From positions 248,001-312,000 of the forward strand of contig CADCXA010000044.1 of NCBI GenBank assembly GCA_902806565.1: a stretch of DNA of 64,000 nt, in the 5' to 3' direction. This document shows positions 50,624-59,900 of this stretch, in pieces. A model generated the notes under the pieces. That model was not told where the DNA came from. It saw nothing but the letters and a program-made list of their open reading frames with translations, and did no database searches. Both the position numbers and the translations under genes were made by a program. The DNA is from Hypoxylon rubiginosum (lineage: Eukaryota; Ascomycota; Sordariomycetes; Xylariales; Hypoxylaceae). How positions within the stretch are numbered: the first letter of the stretch is position 1; every line of letters starts with the position of its first letter.

Positions 50624-52105
50624 TTACCGTGTGGCAGTCGGCACAAAAGGCACAACATTTGTGAACACCACAACCTCTTCCGACATGATCGTGGGGGTGA
50701 GTATCACAGGCTGCGTATCAGTACCAACCCATGTCATGGGAGTATATCTTGGTGTTGATGTCATCGACGTAGCGTATGTGTAGGTCGGTATGGAAGACGG
50801 AGGGAGGTAACTAGCCGCCACCGTCATGGCCGCTCTTTTCTCTCTGTCGGGGCGGAAGCCGTCTGCCTCATTCTCTCCAATCCCGTCTATCCGTTTCTGA
50901 ATGTCCAAGCCCTGACCCTTGCAGGAGATCTTGGGTCCGCCGGCCGACACGATGGCGCGCTCGATGCACCCGGCTTTGAACCAAAAGTCGATATTGAAGT
51001 AGGCCAGTGGCCAACTCGAAGGAGTAGCCGAGTGCTAATCCCACCCTGTGATGGCACCGCATCCATTCTCCTCGTTGTGCAGCTTCTTCCCGCCGTCCGT
51101 GGCCCAATAGGCGATGTTGTAGATCTCAGAACTGTATCCCCATCCCTCGTCCCTGTACATGCCGCTCATTAGTAAATCTAGTTGATAAAATAAGGACTTT
51201 CTGCTGGCTTACCAGAAGGCACAGTCGGCGGTAGGAGTGACCGTGACCGTCGTGTCGGGTAGAGTCACGGTAGACGTGGACTTGACGGTGGTGGTAGGAG
51301 TACAGCCGTTGATTGTGGTGCAATCTGCATTCAGGCCAGCGTAGGTGCACACCTGACAGTTGGAGGTGGTGACGACCTCCTTGAGCGTTGAGACGGCCGT
51401 CGTCTGGGTCGGCAGTTTCGTGTACGGGCATGATTCTCCGGGATACTTTGTATCACTACTTGCGGGGAACGTCGAACCTGAGCAGACGCAATATTGGGCT
51501 GTCACCCCCTGGTCCGGATCCTGGCCGTGAAAATTGCAGTCGATGAATGTGGTGGGGCTCGGCGACGGTGACGGTACAGGGGTGCCCGTGACATAAGTAA
51601 ATCCAAAGTCCCCTCCGCCGCCAAGTAACGGAGGCAGGGCGTCGGGGTCGCTGGGCGTCCATATAGCGGATGCCAGTGCTGTAGTCCAGGGACAGGCAAA
51701 TGTTATGGTCTCGGAGGTAGTGGTGAAACCCGTCTCGGAACAAGCCGGGACGGTGACGCAGCTGGTGTTGAAGCAGGTTGTGGTCACCGAAGTACCAAAA
51801 TCAGTTATAGAGCAGGCTATCTGGCAATTGGTGACTGTATAGGTTGTACTGCAATGTTCCGGATTGTCATCACCGCCATCACTGTCGGTCCCACTTCCAC
51901 ACCCGGGCCCGAGACAGGATCCACCGGCGGGGCAGCCGAACCCGATACAGCCACATATGCCGATGCAGGGAATCTCTGGCTTGCAGTTGAATCCACATAA
52001 AGAACCGCATCCCGAGACGCACGTCGGTTTCGGCTTCCCGCTTGTAACGTGCACCGAGCCTACCTTTTCACGGGGCGGCGGGCCCGGCTGGCGGAGAGCC
52101 AGGCT

Positions 52106-52115
52106 TGGTTATAAG
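52106..52115. repeat. Target-site duplication, left
   Basis: TGGTTATAAG, identical to 53,065-53,074. The two copies immediately flank the AT-rich insertion within the chitinase remnant. Confidence 0.8.
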
Positions 52116-53064
52116 CAGCGGTTAAATTAAATCAATCAAGTTAAATAAATTATTTTTATTTAAATTAAATAAAGTTAAATTAAATATTTAAATATTAATA
52201 ATTAATTAAGGTAATTTTAACTGGTTTAATATATTTAATTAATAAAAAGGTTTTTTAAACTTAAAAACTTATAATAAAAAAATAACATTTTTTATATAAT
52301 ATAATTTTTATTAATTTTTTATATAATATTAAAATTATATATATTTTATAAGGTAATACCACGCTAATTATTTTATTATATAAATATATTATAAAATTAT
52401 TAATATATATTTTTATTAATTAATAAAAATATAAATATTATATTTTTAAATTTTAAAATATTAATATTTTATTATTAATTATTTATATATATTTTATATA
52501 TTTTATTTATTTATATTATATATAAAATATATTTTATATTAAAAATTTTATATAATTAATAACTTTTAAATTATTTTAATTTAAAATTAATATATTTTTT
52601 AATTATATAATTATTTAATTAATTATTAATTATTTTTTTTATTATAATTATAAATAAATATTATATAATTTTTAAAATATTATAATTTTAATTAAAAATA
52701 TATATTTATAATAATTATTAAAGTTTTATATTAATAATTTTATATAATTAATTATATAAAAAATTAATAAAAATTATATTATAAAAAAAATATTATTTTA
52801 ATAAAAATCTAAATTATTAAATTTTATTATAATATTTATTATTTTATAATATAAAATTAAATTTTATAATAAATATATATTTATTAATTATTTTTTAATT
52901 AAATAATTAATAAGGTTTTATTTATTTAATTTTAACTAGTTATTTTATTAATTAAAAAAAAAAGTTAATTAATTTAAATAAATTTTTAGAATTTTTTAAT
53001 TAAATAGTTTAAACCAAGTTAATTATTAATTAAACTAATTATATAATTAATTTAATTTAAACCC
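52116..53064. mobile_element. 949-bp AT-rich insertion (RIP-mutated TIR element, MITE-like)
   Basis: Almost pure A/T sequence lodged inside chitinase coding sequence, between two 10-base direct repeats. Its ends are imperfect inverted repeats: the left end reads CGGTTAAATTAAATCAATCA and the reverse complement of the right end reads GGGTTTAAATTAAATTAATTA-like sequence, differing by one indel and C/T changes. No coding capacity is present. A 9-11-bp duplication is typical of Mutator-like elements and would fit a non-autonomous member; hAT (8 bp) is less likely. Confidence 0.75.
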
Positions 53065-53074
53065 TGGTTATAAG
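53065..53074. repeat. Target-site duplication, right
   Basis: TGGTTATAAG, the second copy of the duplication at 52,106-52,115. Confidence 0.8.
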
Positions 53075-53884
53075 ATCCGTCTCCGGATATAGCCCGGGCC
53101 TGTAAATATAGGCGATTCCTGCTATAGTTGTCGACTTTGTGCCTGTGGTGGTAACGTCCGAGCCCTCTGTAAGAACTTTTGGGGGGGGGAAGTACGCTGC
53201 TGGTGAAGTAGATAATGGTTTCATCTATGTTGGTCCACTCGATGTTCCACAAGTCGATCATATCCGTCGTGACAGGAGGCAGTGTAATAGTTGTCACGGT
53301 CGTCACAGACACATATACCGTGCTAGTAACGCCGTTGTTAAGTGTCTGTACCGATGGATACATCTCCAGGATCGTTTCGGTGATCGGTGGTTGAGTGATG
53401 ACCGTCGATGTCGACAGTATCCACGGCGGAAGAACAAAGGTACATGGGGGCTCACAGGCGATGGTTGCATCGGGATCCGTTAAGACGTTTAGGTCGATAT
53501 AGATAACACCCGAGCCTGTTCTGACCTCACTCCTATTGCCATAATAACTTGTTTCAAGATCCATGGCCCAATCAGACGTTCCTCCAAAATTCAACGATTA
53601 TACCCACTCGAGCCGGCTATTATACGTTGCCGTACTTGCTTGTCTATCTGGATACGTTAATGTAAGATCACTTGCTTCCATACTTGCTTTCGACACCCGC
53701 GCAATAAGCTTGTGTGCATGTGGTACTGACCATGTAGACCGACCGGTATCCCCCTCGCAGCACTCGAGCCGAAGCTACGCCCTCACTCCCTATGCTACAC
53801 CTACTCCCCACCAATTCTCTGAAGTGGAATCTACCTACTCGAAACTTTCGTTCCTCCCATTCTTTCCTAATATCTCCAACTCCA

Positions 53885-55381
53885 CTACGGCGATTTTTCC
53901 GCATGCTCCACATTCACCGACTTAAGCACTTGTAAGCCGCTCACGTCGTCGCTACTTATTGTGAGCGCATCTCCCCGTGCCTCAATATCCACAGTGGCGT
54001 CACCGTGGAATAGCCATGTGTCGCTCATTTCGATATAGCCTTGGTTTGGAGCTTTCTCTCGGCCTGTCCGTGGATGGTTCGGGTCCCATGTCTTTGGTAG
54101 GTTGGATCTACTTTGACCGCTTTTACTATCTCCTAGCGTTGATCGCAGCCACTTGAAAGTCCGCGATTCTAGGACATTGTTTCGCATGAAGTTGGAGAAG
54201 GCTGGGGCTGAACAAATGATCAATGCGATGTTCATCTCGACGAGACTGTAGATAGATTCGCTTTGTGTCAGTTTATTTCCCTTGAGATACCGAAGATTGA
54301 TAGATGGAATGATTACGTACTTATTAGTCAATAGCACCCCGGCATTATAGATGCTGTCAGGGGTTGTACCCTGGATCGACTTCACCCGAAAGACAAGGGA
54401 TATCACGCTGGCAACAACGCCCCTGAATAGAATAAGCTTAGGAATAATGGAAGATATCTGTGTTGGCTGGACTCACAATATAGCGACTAAGAATATCGCT
54501 ATCACTTGGACCTTTCTCCGCCTTGATAGATTCAGTCGGAAGAGGATGGGTAGTGGCAAGATGAAGATGTATAGATCAAGAAGCGTGCTTGCAGAACCCT
54601 GTGCAACTGACCAATACAATACGAAGATGATATTCTGAGTAACAGCCTGTACTATGTGTTCGTCCCAGGTTTCTCCTGCGTGCGGAGCTGAGAAGTACGA
54701 TGTCACGACTAGCCCTGATGCGTTTATCACGAAGGTCGCCGCAATCCCAACCCAAATTGCTACATTCATGGCGTGCGAGATGGTGAAGAGTTGGCGAAAA
54801 AGCAGCAACGTAGCAGTTTTAGCGCAGAATAAGCTGACGTTCAGCAGATTCTCCCAAGCGTAGGTTAACTAAATGCCCCAAATCATCTTTATTAGTCGTT
54901 CTGATTTATCCAAGACAAGTTCCAGAACTCTTACCTGCGCAAATTGACCATTGAGCCAACATAGAGGTAAATTCCACCCGTGTCGGAAATACTTGACAAC
55001 TAGAGTCGGACTGTTAGCTATTGCAACTAGCGATTTCGACTTCTATTAGACTAACAAACGATCATTGTGACTAGATGCGCAAGGTTAGACAGTATCGTCA
55101 GGAGTACGAATACTGTGAGATATTTGTCAGAAATACTGGTATAAAACGCATGCGAGAAGCCAGAGAAACTTACAGTCACTCAAAACCAGCTTTCGCAAGT
55201 TGACGTAGATTCTCCCAAGTCCAAATACAACAGCAATAGTTGTCAGAATAACGCCCACGGATATAACAACGGGCTTTAAACCTGGGTCATCGAAATTGGG
55301 AAGCTGCCCGACAGGAGGAGTCCCACCGGGTATCTTGCAAAGGTCGGTCCCCGGAGGGAACAGAGCAGCAACACTACTCAT
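53885..55381 (-). CDS. Fungal rhodopsin-domain seven-helix membrane protein, 5 exons
   Basis: Integral membrane protein of the fungal rhodopsin-domain family (SAT4/Pth11-related, usually of unknown ligand). My model has exons 55,381-55,174, 55,112-55,052, 55,010-54,935, 54,868-54,477 and 54,422-53,885 (1,275 nt, 424 residues). The first, third and fourth introns have GTAAGT, GTAAGA and GTGAGT donors; the second (55,051-55,011) uses a weak GTCTAA donor and is uncertain. Visible helices include VVISVGVILTTIAVVFGLG, FVLLTILSNLAHLVTMI, MNVAIWVGIAATFVINASGLV, IIFVLYWSVAQGSASTLLDLYIF and VIAIFLVAILGVVASVISLVF, with a further one at MNIALIICSAPAF. The YAWENLLNVSLFCAKTATLLLF segment is typical of the family. 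The ~110-residue tail is hydrophilic and probably cytosolic. There is no CFEM domain, so it is not a complete Pth11. Possible role: surface sensing; this is family knowledge, not shown here. Confidence 0.82.
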
Positions 55382-56574
55382 GGTGAGCCTTTATTTGGCA
55401 GTGAAAAATAACTCAACGCAAATACAGGTTGGAAGATTGAGTAGCGGTGGATATCTAGGTAGTCAAAGGCTCGAATGATCATCTACTTAGGCACATAGGC
55501 GCACCGTTGAAGATATATACTTGGGTATCTATGAGTATCATCTGCACTAGGTCTATTTTAAGACACGCTGTAGTACCTCTAGTATCCATAATGAGCATGT
55601 AGTCCACACGAAGATAATCAAGCAATCAATACTTACCTAAGGTAGGCCTGTGTGCAACCATCCTCACATATCCTTAAGTAACATACATCTTAGCTTTCCA
55701 GCCATTCTCGAAGCCAAGTCAGCTGTAACTACCTTCAACTTTGATGCTGCAATGGCTATTGGATCGTGTTTTGAAGCCTAATGAAGTTAGTAGAATGTGA
55801 CGGTGTGTTCTAACACCCGCAAGGCTTGGCCGAATGTGACATAACCTAGGTACTGAGGTAGGTAACCCATCATTGCGCTTGGGGAGTCCCGAGGCTGGAG
55901 GGCCGCCCACGGTTGCAACTCAATGGGTAATGTAGGAAGTATATTACTCTGGACACCGCCGCTGTGCTGCTGTGAATGGGGGTTGCAGTTCATCCTTTAG
56001 GACGAGCCCGTATATTAATCTTGCAACTTGATTTGATACTTATATGTGATAATTGGTTGAGTGACGCCCGGTTTATTATCTAAGATGGTGTGAGGTACGT
56101 AAGACGTAACCCCAATGCCACGAATGTGCACCCCACCACATTCCTCCCAATCTATAGGGTGGTTTCTTCGCATGCACTTGGCTACTAGTGATTTAAGTAG
56201 CACTCACCTGCTATATATGCTGGTATTCACCGGTGGATAAGCTCTAGGCCGTGTTGGCTCAGGGTGGTAAATTGATGTTGTAGCTAGAAAAATCTAACTT
56301 TTCCTGCTAGAATTTAGAATCGGCTGATATCCCCACTGATTAGGTAACCATCCCATTTATTAATACCATGCTACGGGGTCTACGCCACAGATGAGTCTGA
56401 ACTTTCCAAAAGCTTTGATTAGCTAGCCACACCTACATGTACAGACAAAGAATTCTTTATAAAATCAATTAATCTTTTCCACCATCTCTTAAAAAGATTA
56501 ATAATTAGTATAATTTAATAGAGCTTATTTTGCGTGACCTTTTTATCCTATTTATATTATTCCCAGACCTGGAG
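55382..56574. other. Intergenic region upstream of the rhodopsin-domain gene
   Basis: Holds the promoter of the minus-strand membrane-protein gene. Words of the CCTAGGTA / AGGTAGGTA type occur near 55,635 and 55,846-55,866. No believable gene is seen. Composition drops in the last 100 bases before the F-box-carrying element. Confidence 0.5.
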
Positions 56575-56679
56575 TGATAGAACCGCAGAGGAAAAGGTTA
56601 AAAAGTGCAGGGCAATTCTAAGTATCTGATTGGCCGATGGAATTATGGCAGTACTAATGAAATGAAATAAAGAGAAGTT
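56575..56679 (+). repeat. Left terminal inverted repeat
   Basis: Outer end TGATAGAACCG; inner end AAAGAGAAGTT. The core TTCTAAGTAT, TTGGCCG and GGCAGTACTAATGAAAT is shared with the right repeat in inverted orientation. Confidence 0.85.
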
Positions 56680-56682
56680 GAT

Positions 56683-56723
56683 TGGCAATATCGTCAATTG
56701 GCAATTGGCAATTGGCAATTGGG
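56683..56723. repeat. 7-bp tandem repeat (GGCAATT)
   Basis: GGCAATT occurs four times in close succession just inside the left terminal repeat, three of them head to tail (about 56,699-56,720). Confidence 0.85.
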
Positions 56724-56950
56724 CGTTTTACCGACCGACCCGCTAACAGATTTGTATGTAATTTGCAGCTAGAATTGTTAGTGCGGAGGTGGGATATGCG
56801 CTAACCAACATACAACAGCGCATTTAGATAACGAGAGCCATACAGCGCAAGGAGTGTTTCTCAAATTACGATATCCTAATCTAAGCTCCATTAAGATAAA
56901 TATCTAATAATAATAAAATATTATTTTCTGTCGCCACATATAACAGTATC

Positions 56951-58225
56951 ATGAAACCCTCTCTCGAAACCCTCCCTATAGAGTTGGTTGGTCACATAGT
57001 GACGCTCATTGACCTTCGGGATATTGTCTCACTTCGACTTACGAGCCGCATTGTCGAGAGCAAGGTTTCCCAGCAGCATTTCGCTAAGTACTTCGACCAT
57101 AAGCATGTCGAGCTGGCTCCGGGGCCCCTGGAGAACATGGTACATATAAGTAGCCAAGGTCGCCTAGGCTGTCTGCTACAACATTGTACCATTACCGGCG
57201 TCGCGGGAAGTGACATGAGCGGAACACGAAATGACGACGACGACAAGCACGTACGTCTTCTAACCAGGGCTTTCAGCAACCTGAAGCAGCGTTCGCCCAA
57301 AGGTAGACTTGCTTCGCTGTGTCTCCGTGTGAGTGTGCGCAACCGCGACAGCACTGCCGAGTCAGATAGTCCTTCATTACGAAAAACTATCTGGGCTACG
57401 GCTCTGCGAACCTTCAATGTCACCATGGCAGCATTGCACGCGTCCCAACTGCCTGTGGACGAGCATCTAAACATTTATGGCGGAGTTTCAAGGTGCAGTC
57501 TTACGTACGATGCTCTTTTACCCCTCACTCAGCAGTTTACGCCAATGCCTATATTCAGCTCGCTGAAGAAACTGACGGTGAGCTTGTCGTCGCCTTTCAC
57601 GGATCCTGAAGAGAGCACATCAGATTCAGCGATTAGCATACCAGGACAATCCATTCAGACCGTGCATGGAAAGTTAGCTCTACGAGGTCTCTTAGACATG
57701 TCAAGTATCATGCCGAAACTGGAAAGCCTGGACGTACACTGGTACAATATTATCGCGCACGACACCTCTATCGCGCCATTGAATCCCGCAGTTGAGCTCG
57801 GCCATTCGAATTTTGTATGTCTCAAAACATGCAGATTACGTGGTGTCTACATCGTTGAAAGCGACCTGCTCGAGCTCGTCAAAGCCGTACATCTTTCTGC
57901 ATTGACAATGACGGATATTCGCCTAACGTCAGGGACCTACTCGTCTATATTTGAATATATGACCCTCCTGGACACGCCAATCACGTATTACCACCTCGAT
58001 GACCTTCGCGAAGGCCGCGCTCTGGTGCATTTCGACGTGCCGGGTAAAGCGAAATTCCCGTATCGCGGTGTCACGATGGGGCCAAGTACACTGACGAGGC
58101 AGCAGGATGAAGTAAAAGAAGCAATACGCTATCGTATAACTCATAAAAGGCCCCTTGGGTCTGGCGAACGGATGCGTTGGTGGAGGAGCAAAATTCAGGA
58201 GTTTGGCCCACCAGCCTCCAGCTAG
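56951..58225 (+). CDS. F-box domain protein, single exon
   Basis: An intact 424-residue frame. The N-terminus (residues about 5-45, LETLPIELVGHIVTLIDLRDIVSLRLTSRIVESKV) is an F-box, the domain that binds Skp1 in SCF ubiquitin ligases. The remainder contains scattered Leu-rich segments but no regular WD40 or LRR repeats I can recognise; it probably forms the substrate-binding part. The C-terminus is basic (KRPLGSGERMRWWRSK). Normal base composition and lack of stop codons suggest recent function, in contrast to the decayed DNA beside it. It lies wholly inside a pair of terminal inverted repeats. Upstream AT-rich sequence (56,880-56,935) may hold its promoter. The target protein is unknown. Confidence 0.85.
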   Translation: MKPSLETLPIELVGHIVTLIDLRDIVSLRLTSRIVESKVSQQHFAKYFDHKHVELAPGPLENMVHISSQGRLGCLLQHCTITGVAGSDMSGTRNDDDDKHVRLLTRAFSNLKQRSPKGRLASLCLRVSVRNRDSTAESDSPSLRKTIWATALRTFNVTMAALHASQLPVDEHLNIYGGVSRCSLTYDALLPLTQQFTPMPIFSSLKKLTVSLSSPFTDPEESTSDSAISIPGQSIQTVHGKLALRGLLDMSSIMPKLESLDVHWYNIIAHDTSIAPLNPAVELGHSNFVCLKTCRLRGVYIVESDLLELVKAVHLSALTMTDIRLTSGTYSSIFEYMTLLDTPITYYHLDDLREGRALVHFDVPGKAKFPYRGVTMGPSTLTRQQDEVKEAIRYRITHKRPLGSGERMRWWRSKIQEFGPPASS

Positions 58226-58429
58226 GATTGGCTAGGTAGTTATGGCCGGATGAATGTCGATGAATGAATAAAACTTGTGTATGGTAAAGTTCATAACTTT
58301 GTCGTGTACTTCGTAGGTGTTGCCGTATTGTATCATCTAATTTTGAGGACAGCCCATTCCGTGGGTTGCATGTGGCGTAAGGGATGCCATTTTCAGATCC
58401 CAAAACTTCTAGTCTTGAAGGCTTCTATT

Positions 58430-58529
58430 AACTTCTCTTTATTTCATTAGTACTGCCACAATTTCAACGGCCAATCAAATACTTAGAATCACCCCGCACT
58501 TTTCAACGTTTTCCTTTACGGTTCTATTA
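58430..58529 (-). repeat. Right terminal inverted repeat
   Basis: Reverse complement of the left repeat at 56,575-56,679 with about 14 substitutions and one 5-base gap. Composition changes to AT-rich within about 20 bases of its outer end. Confidence 0.85.
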
Positions 58530-59107
58530 TAACAAGGTTTATAAAAGTGTAAATAATATAAAAAAGTTATATAAAACAAGTTCTATTAAATTATATTAAT
58601 TATTAATTTTTTTAAATTATAATAAAATAAATTAATTAATTTTATAAAAAATTTATTAAATATATATTAAAATATAATTAATTAATTAATATAAATATTA
58701 ATATAATATAAAAAAATATAATAAATTTAACTTTTAATTATAACTTTCCTTTTTAAAAAATATATATTAAAATATAACTAGTTAATTAATATAAATTTTA
58801 TATATAATATAAAAAAATATAATAAATTTAACTTTTAATTATAATTTTTATTTTAATAAATATAATATTATATAAATTTATAATATAACTTTTTTTTCCT
58901 TAATTAAAATTAAATAAACCTTATAAAATTTATAATATTTTAAACTATATTATTAGTTATTATTTTTATAATTATTTATTTATAATATTTAATTAGTTTA
59001 TATTATTAGTAAAATTTATAAAAAAACATTTAAATTATTTAAAACTATTTATTTAATTTTAATTAAATATATTTAAAAATTAAAAAACTAAATAACCTTA
59101 TTTTTAA

Positions 59108-59900
59108 TTATTTAATTAATTTATAATTTTTTTAATAACGTTTATAAAATTTATAAAAAAACGGCTTGGTTTTTTAATTATAATATAAATAAACTTAATT
59201 AAATTTAATTAAACGTATTTAAAAAATATATAAACTTATAAAAAAATATCTTAATATATTTTAATTATTATTTTTAAATATATTTAATTAAATTTAACTA
59301 AATATATTTAAAAAATATATAAATATATAAAATAAAATCTTAATATATTTAAAATATTTTTAAATAAATTTAACTAAATTTAACTAAATATATTTATAAA
59401 ATAAATAACTAAATTTTTAGTTATTTAATTAACTTATAGTTTTTTTATTATATTTATAAACCTTATAAAAAAATATTAATTTTTTAATTAACTTTAAATA
59501 TAATTAATTAAATTTAACTAAATATAATTAAAAAATATATAACTTTTATTTATTTAACTTTTAGTTATTTAATTAATTTATTATTTTTTTAATTATATTT
59601 ATAAGTTTTATAAAAAAATATTAATTTTTTAATTAGCTTTAAATATAATTAATTAAATTTAACTAATTATAATTAAAAAATAAATAAATAATTATTATTT
59701 TTATTATTTAATTAATTTAAACTTTTTTTTATTATATTTATAAAGTTAATAAAAAAACACTTAAATTTTAATTTTAATTTAAATATATTTAATTAAACTT
59801 AATTAAATACATTTAAAAAATAAGTAGCTTATAATTATTAAAACCTTTAAAAATAATAAATATACTCGGTAAAATTTAACTAGTTATATTTAAAAAATAA
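59108..59900. repeat. Minisatellite-like tandem array, ~140-bp units
   Basis: The phrase TTATTTAATTAATTTA (or AACTTA) starts units at about 59,108, 59,421, 59,565 and 59,704. Each is followed by a T-rich tract, ATTATATTTATAA, and TTTAATTAAATTTAACTAAATA. Spacing is about 140 bases, with a more decayed unit in the first gap. The last units run into the start of the large direct repeat. Confidence 0.7.

Larger units (their letters stand above)
50624..53594 (-). pseudogene. GH18 (class V) chitinase remnant, split by a transposon
   Basis: Remnant of a large fungal chitinase (glycoside hydrolase 18, subgroup C type). It begins at 53,594 with NFGGTSDWAMDLE, the conserved end of the catalytic barrel; the catalytic barrel itself and the signal peptide are absent upstream. 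A Thr/Ser/Pro-rich linker follows. At 53,177-53,186 a run of nine G on the plus strand (C on the coding strand) causes a frameshift; the next frame continues sensibly (TEGSDVTTTGTKS). At 53,064 an AT-rich insertion interrupts it, and coding resemblance resumes at 52,115. A second shift lies in a GCCGCCCC tract near 52,075. Next comes a Cys-rich region (SGCGSLCGFNC, 51,213-52,054), an intron with GTAAGC donor (51,153-51,212), and the C-terminal module (WGYSSEIYNIAYW) with an in-frame TAG at 51,035-51,037 where relatives have Trp. The gene cannot make a chitinase. Confidence 0.85.
56575..58529 (+). mobile_element. TIR-bounded element carrying an F-box gene
   Basis: The element is defined by ~100-base terminal inverted repeats (56,575-56,679 and 58,430-58,529) that enclose a single intact F-box gene. 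The repeats are about 85% alike by eye; most differences are transitions, plus a 5-base duplication (GAAAT) in the left one. No transposase is present. The right end abuts an AT-rich block. A RIP-mutated terminal repeat of the same family lies at 13,205, and a subterminal fragment lies near 50,034. A target-site duplication could not be fixed. This may be a gene-capture (Pack-type) element. Confidence 0.75.
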
